Shown: piece by piece, positions 36,238 through 45,815 of the stretch
Position numbering within the stretch: position 1 is the first letter of the stretch
Layout: every line of letters begins with the position of its first letter
From: Methyloversatilis sp.
GTDB lineage: Bacteria; Pseudomonadota; Gammaproteobacteria; Burkholderiales; Rhodocyclaceae
DNA length: 64,000 nucleotides
Assembly: GCA_017984755.1 (NCBI GenBank)
Contig: JAGNYW010000008.1
Location: 36,001 to 100,000, forward strand
Reading direction: 5' to 3'
The notes under the pieces: generated by a model
What the model was told of the DNA's origin: nothing
The model's input: the letters and a program-made list of their open reading frames with translations, nothing else
The model's database searches: none
Translations under genes and position numbers: made by a program

Positions 36238-37170
36238 TCAGCGAAATTCGCCAGCCTTCGGCACGGCAGGCGCCAGCCCGCCTTCCTCCCGAACGTCATC
36301 GGGCAGACGGTCGCGCAGGTCGCGGATGATGCCGACCACCGCCAGCGCCTTGAGGATGTAGTAGGTGATGTCGATCTCGTACCAGGCGAAACCCGCTCGC
36401 GCGCTGGCACCGTAGCGGTGATGGTTGTTGTGCCAGCCGCCACCGAAGGTCAGCAGCGCCAGCAGCGGGCGGTTCACCGAATCGTCGTCGGTGTCGAAGC
36501 GACGGTAGCAGCCAGGCAGGCGACGGAAGTGTCCGATCGAATTCACCATCGACACCGTCTGCACGCCCAGAGCGGTCGGCAGGAAGAAACCCCACATCAC
36601 TGCAGCCGTGCCGGTCACGGTCGCGCCGAAGGCACCGGCCGTGGCCAGCAGCCAGATGAAGAAGGCACCCGACAGCATGAGCAGCGTGTAGTGCTTGTTC
36701 ACCCACAGGATTTCCGGGTAGTGAGCGAAATCGGGCACCACATCCAGATCGGTGTCCTTGTAGCGCTCGCACCAGACCCAGCCGACATGCGACTGGAACA
36801 GGCCGTGCTGGCGCGGCGATATCGGATCGTTCGGCCGTTCGACGTTCTGGTGGTGGCTGCGGTGCACCGACGCCCACCACAGCGGGCCATGCTGCCCGCA
36901 CTGCGATGCGATGACGGCAAGCATGAACTGCACGCGGCGCGAACACTTGAAGGCGCGATGCGAGAAATAGCGGTGGTAGATCGCCTCGACGCCGAACATG
37001 CGCACCGCGTAGCTGGCGGCCGCCAGCAGCACCAGCGGCCAGGTCGGCGGATACAGGAAGGGCGTGACCAGCGCAGCACAGAACAGGACAACGTAACGCA
37101 CACGGGTCTGGTTGATCGATTCTGTGACCTGCGTGCCGTATCGGGGGCGCGACGGAACAGCTGCACTCAT
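36238..37170 (-). CDS. acyl-CoA/acyl-lipid delta-9-type fatty acid desaturase
   Basis: 310-residue integral membrane di-iron desaturase. The three histidine boxes are YHRYFSHRAF (HX4H), HRSHHQNVE (HX2HH) and GGGWHNNHHRY (HX2HH). Membrane segments lie around residues 25-60 and 165-210. Substrate position is inferred from family membership. Separate from the liv operon by 174 bases. Confidence 0.92.
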   Translation of the reverse strand: MSAAVPSRPRYGTQVTESINQTRVRYVVLFCAALVTPFLYPPTWPLVLLAAASYAVRMFGVEAIYHRYFSHRAFKCSRRVQFMLAVIASQCGQHGPLWWASVHRSHHQNVERPNDPISPRQHGLFQSHVGWVWCERYKDTDLDVVPDFAHYPEILWVNKHYTLLMLSGAFFIWLLATAGAFGATVTGTAAVMWGFFLPTALGVQTVSMVNSIGHFRRLPGCYRRFDTDDDSVNRPLLALLTFGGGWHNNHHRYGASARAGFAWYEIDITYYILKALAVVGIIRDLRDRLPDDVREEGGLAPAVPKAGEFR

Positions 37171-37294
37171 GCGAAGTCATCTCGTGGCGAACGAACGTGA
37201 CCGCGAATCTAGCAAGGTGAATGGCGCCCCGTTCAGGGGTTAAGCGGGCTTTAACTACCCTTATTCAGAATTGAAGATTTCGGAACCGGAAATG

Positions 37295-37323
37295 AAAAAG
37301 CCGACCCGCGAGGGGTCGGCTTT
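37295..37323 (-). terminator. rho-independent terminator after the cytochrome c gene
   Basis: Perfect 8-bp stem GCCGACCC / GGGTCGGC with a 5-base loop. On the minus strand it ends in TTTTT at 37299-37295. It lies 27 bases past the cytochrome stop codon. Confidence 0.85.
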
Positions 37324-37349
37324 CAGACACGGCTGCTGCTGCCGCGGTA

Positions 37350-37682
37350 TTACTTGGCGCCCGACAGAATCCAGCCGGCAAGCTTCTTCGCATCCGCTTC
37401 GCTGACGCCCGGATTGGCCGGCATCGGGATCGCACCACCCCACATCAGCTTGCCGCCGGCCGGGGAACCGGCACGGATGAAGGCAGCCAGCTTGCCCTCG
37501 ACATCCTTCTGGCCTTCGTACTTCTTCGCGACATCGCGATAGGCCGGCCCCATGACGCCGGCCTTCTCGATGCCATGGCAGCCCAGGCAACCCTTTGCAG
37601 TAGCCAGATCCTTGCTTGCGAAGGCCGGTGCGCTCACGAGCGCGACGGCACAGACAGCTGCGGAAAGAATCGTTCTCATCAT
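37350..37682 (-). CDS. class I cytochrome c (c551/c5-type)
   Basis: 110 residues with a signal peptide (MMRTILSAAVCAVALVSAPA, cut near AFA-SK). The haem site is CLGCH (Cys 32, Cys 35, His 36) and the Met ligand is probably in MWGGAIPMPAN. A single-haem periplasmic electron carrier. Stands alone, with its own terminator. Confidence 0.92.
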   Translation of the reverse strand: MMRTILSAAVCAVALVSAPAFASKDLATAKGCLGCHGIEKAGVMGPAYRDVAKKYEGQKDVEGKLAAFIRAGSPAGGKLMWGGAIPMPANPGVSEADAKKLAGWILSGAK

Positions 37683-37856
37683 GTTCCTCGACGGTGTGGT
37701 TGATCCAAAAGTATTCGTGTGACCGGGGCACGCCCGGCAAGGCTTTCAGCGGCGTGGCCTGCCAGTTTATTCCAGCAGGCACCGGTCAACAAGCGCACTC
37801 CGCAGCTTCAACCCGATTCATTAACGACCCGATCATCGCGTGGGTTGACTCCAGGC

Positions 37857-38729
37857 TCACGAAGGCGTTCGCCGCCAGCCCAGACTGAGCGCGGTGCCGA
37901 CCAGAATGATGATCGTGCTGGCCAGCATCGCAAAGGTCGGCATCTCGTCGAACAGCATATGCCCCCACAGCATGGCGAACGGTGGAATGAGGAAGGTGAC
38001 GCTCAGCGCGGGCGTTGCGCCCATGCGACCCAGCAGGCGGAAATACATGAAATTGCCGAGCGCCGTCGACACAAGGCCCAGCACCAGAACAGCCAGCACC
38101 GCCGGCCATGAAGGCATGGCGGACGGCAGCGACGCCAGTGCCCAGGGCAGAAGCAGCAGTGCGCCGACCACGGAAAAACCGGTGGCGACCGCCGACGAAT
38201 CGAGCGTGCCGAGCTTGCGCCGCGTCAGCTGCACACACAGGCCATAGCTGGCGGCTCCCGCCAGACCGAGCAGTACCGCATCGACGCCGATGCGCAGCGC
38301 CCCCAGTTCGCGCAGGCTGGCCAGCAGCGCGACGCCGGCAAACCCCAGCATGAGGCCGACTGCCTTGCTGCCCGACAGGGATTCGCGCCACACGCATACT
38401 GCGAGCAAGGCCGAAAACAGCGGCGAACTGGCATTGAGCACGGCGGCGAAGCCGGCGCTGGAGCGCATCACCGTCTCGGCAAACAGCGAAAACGGCAACG
38501 CCGTGGTGCCGGCCCCGATCAGCACGATCCAGCCCAGTGATCGCCGGCGATCCCCCACCGGTATGCGTCGCAGCGGAGAGCCGAAAACCAGGCACAGGGT
38601 CGTGGCCGCAAGCAGCAGCCGCAATTCCACCGTCACGGCCAGACCCAGCTCCGGGATGGCGACCCGATACAGCGCGAACGACGCGCCCCAGACCAGGCCG
38701 AGAAACATGAACTCGATGCGGGAAAGCAC
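37857..38729 (-). CDS. EamA/DMT-family transporter
   Basis: 290 residues, about ten hydrophobic segments arranged as two EamA halves. FLGLVWGASFALYRVAIPEL is the typical first helix, VLNASSPLFSALLAVCVWRES the conserved helix 3-4 part of repeat 1, and YFRLLGRMGATPALSVTFLIPPFAMLWG that of repeat 2 (both given across segments). Substrate unknown. It starts 38 bases after the parB stop. Confidence 0.88.
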   Translation of the reverse strand: MLSRIEFMFLGLVWGASFALYRVAIPELGLAVTVELRLLLAATTLCLVFGSPLRRIPVGDRRRSLGWIVLIGAGTTALPFSLFAETVMRSSAGFAAVLNASSPLFSALLAVCVWRESLSGSKAVGLMLGFAGVALLASLRELGALRIGVDAVLLGLAGAASYGLCVQLTRRKLGTLDSSAVATGFSVVGALLLLPWALASLPSAMPSWPAVLAVLVLGLVSTALGNFMYFRLLGRMGATPALSVTFLIPPFAMLWGHMLFDEMPTFAMLASTIIILVGTALSLGWRRTPS

Positions 38730-38766
38730 GTTTTCGTCGGCCCGGCGATGCGCGCCTTGATCTTGA

Positions 38767-39624
38767 TCAGCCGTGCAGGCGCGCGATCAGGCCATCGAGC
38801 TGGTCAAGGTCGTTGAAACGGATGGTCAGCCTGCCGGCGCCGCGCGCGCGGGTCTGTATGGTGACCGCCGCTCCCAGCAGATCGGACAGCTCCTCTTCCA
38901 GCCGCGCCAGATCGCGCGACACCGGCGCAGCCCGCGCCGGACCCTGTGCCGACACCCCGCCGCGAGCCACCATCCTTTCGGTGTCGCGCACCGTCAGACC
39001 CTGCGCCACCACGCGATTCGCCAGCGCAATCTGGTCGGCCGGCGGCAGCGTGAGCAGCGCCCGCGCATGACCCATGTCGAGATCGCCGGTGATCAGCTGT
39101 TCCTGCACCGGTTCGGCCAGCTGCAACAGGCGCAGCAGGTTGGTCGTGGCCGAGCGCGAGCGACCGATCGCGTTGGCCGCCTGTTCATGGGTCATGCCGA
39201 ACTCGTCGATCAGGCGCTGCACGCCCGCAGCTTCTTCCAGCGGATTCAGGTCTTCGCGCTGGATATTCTCGATCAGGCTCATCGCCAGCGCAGCTTCGTC
39301 GGCAATCTCCCGCACCAGCGCCGGCACTTCGGTCAGGCCGGCGATCTGCGCCGCGCGCCAGCGGCGTTCGCCGGCGATGATTTCGAATCGGCCGCGTCCG
39401 ATTTCACGCACCAGAATGGGCTGCATGATGCCCTGCGAGCGGATCGACTCGGCCAGTTCCTCCAGCGAACCGGGGTCCATTCGCGTACGCGGCTGGTACT
39501 TGCCCGGCTGCAGCATCTCGACGGCCAGCGTACGCAGTTCGCCGGCGTTGCCCGCTTCGCCGGAATTGCCGGCCAGCAGGGCGTCAAGCCCGCGGCCGAG
39601 GCCTTTCTTCTTGAGTGAAGTCAT
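38767..39624 (-). CDS. parB: chromosome partitioning protein ParB
   Basis: 285-residue CTPase and parS-binding protein. KKKGLGRGLDALL is the ParA-interacting N-terminus, the ParB box reads GERRWRAAQIAGL, and the helix-turn-helix region is EFGMTHEQAANAIGRSRSAT. LENIQREDLNPLEEAAG is the linking motif. ATG at 39624 chosen; a GTG three codons upstream is an alternative. It follows parA by 55 bases. Two parS-like sites lie 4-5 kb away (43588 and 44390). Confidence 0.96.
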   Translation of the reverse strand: MTSLKKKGLGRGLDALLAGNSGEAGNAGELRTLAVEMLQPGKYQPRTRMDPGSLEELAESIRSQGIMQPILVREIGRGRFEIIAGERRWRAAQIAGLTEVPALVREIADEAALAMSLIENIQREDLNPLEEAAGVQRLIDEFGMTHEQAANAIGRSRSATTNLLRLLQLAEPVQEQLITGDLDMGHARALLTLPPADQIALANRVVAQGLTVRDTERMVARGGVSAQGPARAAPVSRDLARLEEELSDLLGAAVTIQTRARGAGRLTIRFNDLDQLDGLIARLHG

Positions 39625-39679
39625 CTGGAGCACCTGTTTCTGGCCGTGACAAACGAGGTCACTGAAGTCGCCAACGCCG

Positions 39680-40450
39680 CTAAAGGGTTTTCACCCGCTC
39701 GATCATTTCAAGCGCAAATGCGCTGTAGGCCTGCGCGCCCTTGGCGCTCTTGTCGAACAGCACACCCGGAATGCCATAGCTCGGTGCCTCGGCCAGCCGC
39801 ACGTTGCGCGGCACGACCGTCCTGAACACCTTGTCGCCGAAGTGCGACTCGAGCTGCGCCGACACCTGCTGCGACAGCGTGCTGCGCGGATCGAACATCA
39901 CGCGCAGCAGACCGATCACCTTCAGGTCGCGGTTCAGGTTTGCATGTACTTTCTTGATCGTGTTGACCAGATCGGACAGGCCTTCCAGCGCGTAGTACTC
40001 GCACTGCATCGGAATGATCACGCCGTGTGCGGCACAAAGCCCGTTCAGCGTCAGCAGGCTCAGGCTGGGCGGACAGTCGATCAGCACGAAATCGTAATCG
40101 TCTGCGCACTCCGAAATCGCCGTTTTCAAACGATTTTCTCGATGCTCGAGCTCAACCAGTTCGACTTCGGCACCCGCGAGGTCACGATTGGCCGGCAGCA
40201 CGTCCAGCCCTGCGTGTGGGCTGCTCACGCTGGCGTCGGCCAGCGACGCCAGCCCGACCAGCACCTCGTAGACGCTTGACTTCAGCGTGCGCTTGTCGAT
40301 GCCGGCACCCATGGTTGCATTGCCCTGCGGATCGAGATCGACCAGCAGCGTACGCTGACCCGCCTGACCCAGCGCAGCGGCCAGATTGACGCTGGTGGTG
40401 GTCTTGCCCACCCCGCCCTTCTGATTCGCAATGGCAAAGATGTGTGGCAT
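39680..40450 (-). CDS. parA: chromosome partitioning ATPase ParA
   Basis: 256-residue deviant Walker ATPase. FAIANQKGGVGKTTTSVNLA is the Walker A motif, VLIDCPPSLSLLTLN the A' motif, and GLLRVMFDPRSTLS further downstream. ATG at 40450 is preferred because the family starts with MPHIFAIANQ. It is 8 bases after the rsmG stop and therefore in one transcript with rsmG and mnmG, a standard origin-proximal arrangement. Confidence 0.97.
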   Translation of the reverse strand: MPHIFAIANQKGGVGKTTTSVNLAAALGQAGQRTLLVDLDPQGNATMGAGIDKRTLKSSVYEVLVGLASLADASVSSPHAGLDVLPANRDLAGAEVELVELEHRENRLKTAISECADDYDFVLIDCPPSLSLLTLNGLCAAHGVIIPMQCEYYALEGLSDLVNTIKKVHANLNRDLKVIGLLRVMFDPRSTLSQQVSAQLESHFGDKVFRTVVPRNVRLAEAPSYGIPGVLFDKSAKGAQAYSAFALEMIERVKTL

Positions 40451-40458
40451 CGGGCGCC

Positions 40459-41103
40459 TCAGCCTGCCGTCGCCGCGCTGTCGCGCGCCAGCCACAGCAG
40501 ATGGCGCGCGCCCTCGACGCCGGGAACCTGCAGCTCCTCCGCGCGCACCAGCTTCCAGCCGGCGGGAATGGCCCGCACTTCCTCGTCCGGATAGACGCCC
40601 TTCATGGCGAGCATCCGGCCATTCGGCTTGAGCAGATGCCCGGCCACCTTGATGAAATCCGCGAGATCGCCGAACGCCCGGGAAACAATGAAATCACGGC
40701 CTGGATCAAGCTGCACGGCCTCGGCACGCGCAGTCTGCACATCGAAGTTTTCCAGACCCAGATCGATGCGCACCTGCTGCTGGAACGATGCCTTCTTGGA
40801 ATTCGGTTCGATCGACAATACGTCGAGGTCGGGCCGTGCGATGGCCAGCGGCATGCCCGGCACACCGCCGCCGGAGCCGATGTCCGCCAGGGTCGAGCCC
40901 TCGGGAATGAAGCGTTCGATCGACAGCGCATCAAGCAGGTGATGGGTGAGCATGCGCGATTCCTCGCGTATGGCGGTCAGGTTGTACACCGCGTTCCATT
41001 TGGTCATCAATGCGATGTAGCGCAGCAGGCGGGTACGTGCTGCACCGCTGAGGGACAGGTCAAGCGCAGCGAGGCCGGCGTCGAGTTCGTTTTGCAGAGT
41101 CAT
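40459..41103 (-). CDS. rsmG: 16S rRNA (guanine(527)-N(7))-methyltransferase RsmG
   Basis: 214-residue SAM-dependent methyltransferase acting on G527 of 16S rRNA. KWNAVYNLTAIRE is the N-terminal signature, LADIGSGGGVPGMPLAIARP the SAM loop, IEPNSKKASF motif II, and SRAFGDLADFI the active-site region. ATG at 41103 matches family length. 69 bases after the mnmG stop. Confidence 0.95.
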   Translation of the reverse strand: MTLQNELDAGLAALDLSLSGAARTRLLRYIALMTKWNAVYNLTAIREESRMLTHHLLDALSIERFIPEGSTLADIGSGGGVPGMPLAIARPDLDVLSIEPNSKKASFQQQVRIDLGLENFDVQTARAEAVQLDPGRDFIVSRAFGDLADFIKVAGHLLKPNGRMLAMKGVYPDEEVRAIPAGWKLVRAEELQVPGVEGARHLLWLARDSAATAG

Positions 41104-41172
41104 GGGGCAGGTCTGTTCGGGCAACTTCGATTCATTGCAGCGGCAGCATGTGCTGCGCGCCTTGCGGTTTCA

Positions 41173-43062
41173 TCAGGCGGCGCTGGCAATCGCCTGTCTT
41201 TTCTTGAGGTGCACCCGCAGCAGCGATATCGCCGCCGGCGTCATGCCCTGGATGCGCGAGGCCTGGCCAAGGGTTTCCGGCCGGTGCTGCGTCAGCTTCT
41301 GCTGCGCCTCGCGCGACAGGCCGCCGACAGCGGCGTAATCGATGTCTTCCGGCAGACGCGTATCTTCGGTGGCGCGGTGCCGTTCCACCTCGTCCTGCTG
41401 GCGATCGATGTAACCCTGGTACTTGGCCAGTATGTCCAGCTGCTCGATCGCTGCGGCATGCGCGATCGGCTCGGGAGCGCCGGGCAGCGTCATCAGCGAG
41501 GCATAAGTCACATCGGGTCGGCGCAGCAGGTCAAACAGCGAGTACTCGCGCTCGATCGGTTTGCCCAGCACCCGCGTCGCGTCCTCGGCCGGCAGCGTGT
41601 CCGGCCGCACCCAGGTGGCGCGCAGCCGCTGTTCTTCGGCAGCGATGGCGTCGCGCTTGCGGTTATAGGCATCCCAGCGCGCGTCGTCGATCAGACCCAT
41701 GTCGCGCGCAGCGTCGGTGAGACGAAGGTCGGCATTGTCCTCACGCAGGCTCAACCGGTACTCGGCGCGCGATGTGAACATGCGGTAGGGCTCGGATACG
41801 CCGCGCGTGATGAGGTCATCGACCAATACACCGAGATAGGCCTCGCTGCGTGCCGGGCACCATGCGTCCAGCCCCTTCACCTGGCGCGCCGCATTCAGGC
41901 CTGCCAGCAGGCCCTGCGCGGCGGCTTCTTCGTAGCCCGTGGTGCCATTGATCTGGCCGGCAAAAAAGAGGCCTTCGATCGCTCTCGTTTCGAGGGAGGA
42001 CTTCAGCCCGCGCGGATCGTAGAAATCGTATTCGATCGCGTAGCCGGGACGCAGGATGTGCGCGTGCTCCAGGCCCGGAATGCTGCGCACCAGTTCGAGC
42101 TGCACATCGAAGGGCAAAGACGTGGAGATACCGTTCGGGTATACCTCGTGCGTGGTGAGCCCTTCCGGCTCGAGAAAGATGTTGTGACTATCGCGATCGG
42201 CGAAGCGGTGGATCTTGTCCTCGATGCTCGGGCAGTAACGCGGGCCGACGCCTTCGATCACGCCTCTATACATGGGCGAGCGGTCAAGGCCACCGCGGAT
42301 GATGTCGTGCGTGCGCGTCGTGGTGTGCGTGATCCAGCAAGGCAGCTGGTGCGGATGCATTGCCGCGTTGCCGATGAAGCTGAACACCGGCACCGGATCA
42401 TCGCCCGGCTGCGCCTGCATCACGGAGTAGTCGATGCTGCGTCCATCGATGCGCGGCGGTGTGCCGGTCTTGAGCCGGCCCTGCGGCAGCGCGAGCTCCT
42501 TCAGCTTTTCCGCCAGACGGATCGCCGGAGGGTCGCCTGCACGGCCGGCCGAATGGTTTTCGAGACCGACATGCACGCGCCCGTTCAGGAAGGTACCGGC
42601 GGTCAGCACGACCGCACGCGCCATGAAGCGGATGCCGACCTCCGTCACCACGCCGGCAACACGCTCGCCCTCCATGATGAGGTCGGCCGCAGCCTGCTGG
42701 AACAGATCGAGATTGGGTTGATTTTCAAGACGGCTTCGTATCGCCGCCTTGTAGAGAACACGGTCCGCCTGCGCCCGCGTCGCGCGCACGGCAGGCCCCT
42801 TGCTCGCATTGAGGGTTCGGAACTGGATTCCGGCCTCGTCCGTGGCGAGCGCCATGGCCCCGCCAAGTGCATCGACTTCCTTCACCAGATGCCCCTTGCC
42901 GATGCCGCCGATCGACGGATTGCACGACATCTGACCCAGCGTTTCGATGTTGTGCGTCAGCAGCAGCGTACGCGCACCGGCGCGCGCGGAAACCAGCGCG
43001 GCTTCGGTACCGGCATGGCCGCCACCGATGACGATCACGTCGTAACGGGTCGGAAAATCCAT
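41173..43062 (-). CDS. mnmG: tRNA uridine-5-carboxymethylaminomethyl modification enzyme MnmG
   Basis: 629-residue FAD protein that works with MnmE to modify U34 of tRNAs. The dinucleotide fold is [15 protein letters not shown], then [20 protein letters not shown], the GRDSHNIF-like region [13 protein letters not shown], and [17 protein letters not shown]. The ATG at 43062 is the family start; upstream in-frame codons are ignored. Its partner mnmE lies 1.3 kb away, separated by two other genes and the parS sites. Confidence 0.97.
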   Translation of the reverse strand: MDFPTRYDVIVIGGGHAGTEAALVSARAGARTLLLTHNIETLGQMSCNPSIGGIGKGHLVKEVDALGGAMALATDEAGIQFRTLNASKGPAVRATRAQADRVLYKAAIRSRLENQPNLDLFQQAAADLIMEGERVAGVVTEVGIRFMARAVVLTAGTFLNGRVHVGLENHSAGRAGDPPAIRLAEKLKELALPQGRLKTGTPPRIDGRSIDYSVMQAQPGDDPVPVFSFIGNAAMHPHQLPCWITHTTTRTHDIIRGGLDRSPMYRGVIEGVGPRYCPSIEDKIHRFADRDSHNIFLEPEGLTTHEVYPNGISTSLPFDVQLELVRSIPGLEHAHILRPGYAIEYDFYDPRGLKSSLETRAIEGLFFAGQINGTTGYEEAAAQGLLAGLNAARQVKGLDAWCPARSEAYLGVLVDDLITRGVSEPYRMFTSRAEYRLSLREDNADLRLTDAARDMGLIDDARWDAYNRKRDAIAAEEQRLRATWVRPDTLPAEDATRVLGKPIEREYSLFDLLRRPDVTYASLMTLPGAPEPIAHAAAIEQLDILAKYQGYIDRQQDEVERHRATEDTRLPEDIDYAAVGGLSREAQQKLTQHRPETLGQASRIQGMTPAAISLLRVHLKKRQAIASAA

Positions 43063-43177
43063 GTTCGCTGCGATGCAAAAATGTGGCGAGGGGGCTGAAT
43101 GATACGACCTCGGCGATCGAACACCAAGGCCGCAGGTCGGAAGCGGACGCATCCTCTTACAGTTGATTACGCGGCTG

Positions 43178-43206
43178 TTGACACTCGATGACTAGTCTTC
43201 GATCGT
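43178..43206 (+). promoter_or_regulatory. candidate sigma-70 promoter for the His-rich protein
   Basis: A perfect TTGACA at 43178 with a 17-base spacer to GATCGT at 43201 (three of six positions match the -10 consensus), 23 bases before the start codon. Confidence 0.45.
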
Positions 43207-43228
43207 GTTCTTCCGTGAGACCAAAGAT

Positions 43229-43573
43229 ATGAAACTACTCTTTTCGGCGATTGCAGCACTCACCATGGTGTTCAGCGGAACGGCGCTCGCCGACCGTGAC
43301 GACCGCGGGCGCGATGGGCACAACCGTTATGGGCACGACCGTGACCATGACCGTGGTCGCGATCACGGCAGGGCCTACAGGCACCACTACCGGAATCACC
43401 AACCGCACTACTACGGGTATCAGGGCTACCGTGGCGGCCATCAGCCGCATGCCCACTACTATCATGCAGCGCCGGTCTATGTCGCACCGCCGCGTTACAA
43501 CCGACATCGCCATTACGGCTACAACGATTCCGGCGTGACCATCATTCTGCCGCCGATACATCTGGGACGCTGA
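43229..43573 (+). CDS. small secreted His/Tyr/Arg-rich protein
   Basis: 114 residues. Signal peptide MKLLFSAIAALTMVFSGTAL, cut near ALA-DR. The mature protein is extremely rich in His, Arg, Tyr, Gly and Asp (for example RDHDRGRDHGRAYRHHYRNH) and ends in VTIILPPIHLGR. Such composition suggests metal binding or a disordered periplasmic role; no catalytic domain. It is the only plus-strand gene between parB and dnaA and ends 14 bases before a parS site. Confidence 0.7.
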   Translation: MKLLFSAIAALTMVFSGTALADRDDRGRDGHNRYGHDRDHDRGRDHGRAYRHHYRNHQPHYYGYQGYRGGHQPHAHYYHAAPVYVAPPRYNRHRHYGYNDSGVTIILPPIHLGR

Positions 43574-43587
43574 GGAAGGATCGCGGA

Positions 43588-43603
43588 TGTTTCACGTGAA
43601 ACA
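43588..43603. other. parS: parS site (centromere, perfect consensus)
   Basis: TGTTTCACGTGAAACA, the exact 16-base palindrome bound by chromosomal ParB proteins. Lies just past the His-rich gene and before the end of the TauE gene, about 4 kb from parB and 5 kb from dnaA. Confidence 0.95.
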
Positions 43604-43609
43604 TCGTGA

Positions 43610-44374
43610 TCATCCGCGAACGACATCCCACATCAGTCGCGCGATCAATGCGCACACCACAACGATGAAGGCGCGCCGCACGAATGCCGCGCCATTTCTG
43701 ATCGCAAGATGGGAGCCGAGCCAGGCTCCCGCGAGATTGGCCAGTGCCATAGTTGCCGCAACCTTCACCATGATCGCGCCCGCCGGAACAAACCAGGCCA
43801 GCGCCGCGAGGTTCGTGCTGACGTTGACGACTTTCGCCGCAGCCGATGCACGCAGGAAATCCCATGCATAACAACGGATAAAAAGAAAGATCAGGAAACT
43901 GCCCGTACCGGGCCCGAAAAATCCATCGTAAAACCCGATCGTCGCGCCGAGCACGAGTGCGAGTAACGGCCGCGTCTTCCGCGGCGCTCCTGACGGCGCG
44001 ACGACACCGAAGCTCTTCTTCCTCACCGTATGGATCAGTACCGCAAGGAGCAGCGCGATCACCAGCGGTCGAAGCATGTCCGGAGGAAACAGACCGACCG
44101 TGGCAGCACCCGCAAACGACGCCAGGAACGCAGCCAACGCAGACCGCCACAGCACGCGCCAGTCCATCTCGACCTTGCCGAGATAACGGCGCGCCGCGAA
44201 GGCTGTCCCCACTACGCTGACGGCCTTGTTCGTGCCGAACAGCGTCGCCGGCGCAACACCCGGGAAGACATTGAACAAGAGCGGAATCTGGACCAACCCA
44301 CCTCCGCCGACCATGGCATCGACAAGTCCGGCAAAGAAGGCGCCGGCGCAAAGCACGATCCATTCGGTCACCAC
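43610..44374 (-). CDS. TauE/SafE-family sulfite/organosulfur exporter-like permease
   Basis: 254-residue membrane protein with about eight hydrophobic segments. The N-terminal repeat signature is GAFFAGLVDAMVGGGGLVQIP followed by GTNKAVSV; the second repeat is GATIGFYDGFFGPGTGSFL (given in parts). Substrate unknown. The gene is framed by parS sites, between mnmE and mnmG. Confidence 0.9.
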   Translation of the reverse strand: MVTEWIVLCAGAFFAGLVDAMVGGGGLVQIPLLFNVFPGVAPATLFGTNKAVSVVGTAFAARRYLGKVEMDWRVLWRSALAAFLASFAGAATVGLFPPDMLRPLVIALLLAVLIHTVRKKSFGVVAPSGAPRKTRPLLALVLGATIGFYDGFFGPGTGSFLIFLFIRCYAWDFLRASAAAKVVNVSTNLAALAWFVPAGAIMVKVAATMALANLAGAWLGSHLAIRNGAAFVRRAFIVVVCALIARLMWDVVRG

Positions 44375-44389
44375 GTCGCGGGCTTGCCA

Positions 44390-44405
44390 GGTTTCACGTG
44401 GAACA
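44390..44405. other. parS: second parS-like site (two mismatches)
   Basis: GGTTTCACGTGGAACA; 14 of 16 positions match TGTTTCACGTGAAACA and the central TTTCACGTG core is intact. It lies between the mnmE stop and the TauE start. Confidence 0.8.
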
Positions 44406-44411
44406 CTTCAA

Positions 44412-45800
44412 TCACTTGCCGATGCAGAAGCGCGAAAAGATCTCCCCCAACAGGTCGTCTGCAGTGAACTCGCCCGTGATATCGCCCAGCGCTCGGTGAG
44501 CAAGGCGAAGCTCTTCCGCGAGCAGATCGAGACGAAGCGTCTTGCCGGCGATGCTGGCTCTAGCGGCTTCGAGATGCCCGACGGCACTGTCGAGCGCGTA
44601 GAGGTGGCGGCTGCGGGCAGACAGGGCATCCTCGGCACCACCATGCCACGCAATGCAGTCAAGCAGTGTGCGCTGCAGCAGGTCCAGACCTTCACCACTG
44701 AGCACCGACAGCCAGACCGACACAACGCCGTCCCGGGTTTCCGTGCGCGCCTGTTCGCCGGTCAGGTCGATCTTGTTGAACACGCGCACGCGGCGCAAAC
44801 CCGGGGGCAGGGCGGCATCAATGGCCTGCGCACCGTGATCGAAACCCGAGCGGGCATCGATGAGCTGTACCACTGCATGCGCCCGCTCGAGCTCCCGCCG
44901 CGTGCGCGCGATGCCGGCCTGTTCGACTGGATCATCGGTGTCACGCAGACCTGCCGTATCGATCACGTGAAGCGGCACGTCGTCGATGGCAATCAATTCG
45001 CGCAGCGTGTCGCGCGTAGTGCCGGCGATGTCCGTCACGATGGCGCGATCTTCCCCGGCCAGTGCATTCAGCAGGCTCGACTTACCGACGTTCGGTGCCC
45101 CCGCCAGCACGACGGTCATGCCTTCGCGCAACACGACGCCGCACCGCGCACGCGCGCGCAGGGCGCCTACCGCGTGCATGACTTCGTTCAACTTGTTGCG
45201 CGCGCCGGCCTGTTCGATGAATTCGACGTCCTCTTCCGGAAAATCAAGGGTCGCCTCGACGAACATGCGCAGGTCGACCAGCGTCTGTTCCAGCCGATGG
45301 ACGTGACGGGAAAACTCGCCATCCAGCGATCGCATGGCCGACAGCGCCGCAGCTGTGGTGCTGGCATCGATCAGGTCGGCAACGGCTTCCGCCTGCGCCA
45401 GGTCCATGCGGTCATTTAGAAAGGCGCGCTCGGTGAACTCGCCCGGCCGCGCCGGCCGCGCACCCAGTTCAAGGCAGCGCGCGAGCAAAGCCTGCAATAC
45501 CGCCGTACCGCCGTGACCATGCAGTTCAAGTACGTGCTCGCCAGTGTAGGAAGCCGGCGCTTCGAACCACAGCGCAATGCCGTGATCCAGCGTCGAGCCG
45601 TCGGCCGACAGGAACTTCAGGAAGGCTGCGTGGCGCGCTTCCGGAATGCGGCCGAGCACACCGCGGGCGACATCTCCGGCATGTCTGCCGGAGATGCGGA
45701 TGACGCCTATGCCACCGCGTCCGGGCGCAGTTGCGATTGCGGCAATGGTATCGGCTGGAGGGCGCGGCCTGCCTGACCGCGAAGTCGTTGAAGCGTGCAT
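44412..45800 (-). CDS. mnmE: tRNA uridine-5-carboxymethylaminomethyl modification GTPase MnmE
   Basis: 462 residues. N-terminal folate-binding domain starts DTIAAIATAPGRGGIGVIRI and includes ELHGHGGTAVLQALL and RPGEFTERAFLNDRMDL. The G domain (residues ~220-385) has GAPNVGKSSLLNAL, DIAGTTRD, DTAGLRD and NKID. The C-terminus FCIGK supplies the catalytic Cys of the family. ATG at 45800 chosen; a longer frame would run into the perfect inverted repeat just upstream and is rejected. Confidence 0.96.
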   Translation of the reverse strand: MHASTTSRSGRPRPPADTIAAIATAPGRGGIGVIRISGRHAGDVARGVLGRIPEARHAAFLKFLSADGSTLDHGIALWFEAPASYTGEHVLELHGHGGTAVLQALLARCLELGARPARPGEFTERAFLNDRMDLAQAEAVADLIDASTTAAALSAMRSLDGEFSRHVHRLEQTLVDLRMFVEATLDFPEEDVEFIEQAGARNKLNEVMHAVGALRARARCGVVLREGMTVVLAGAPNVGKSSLLNALAGEDRAIVTDIAGTTRDTLRELIAIDDVPLHVIDTAGLRDTDDPVEQAGIARTRRELERAHAVVQLIDARSGFDHGAQAIDAALPPGLRRVRVFNKIDLTGEQARTETRDGVVSVWLSVLSGEGLDLLQRTLLDCIAWHGGAEDALSARSRHLYALDSAVGHLEAARASIAGKTLRLDLLAEELRLAHRALGDITGEFTADDLLGEIFSRFCIGK

Positions 45801-45815
45801 TTTCGAAGTCCTCAT

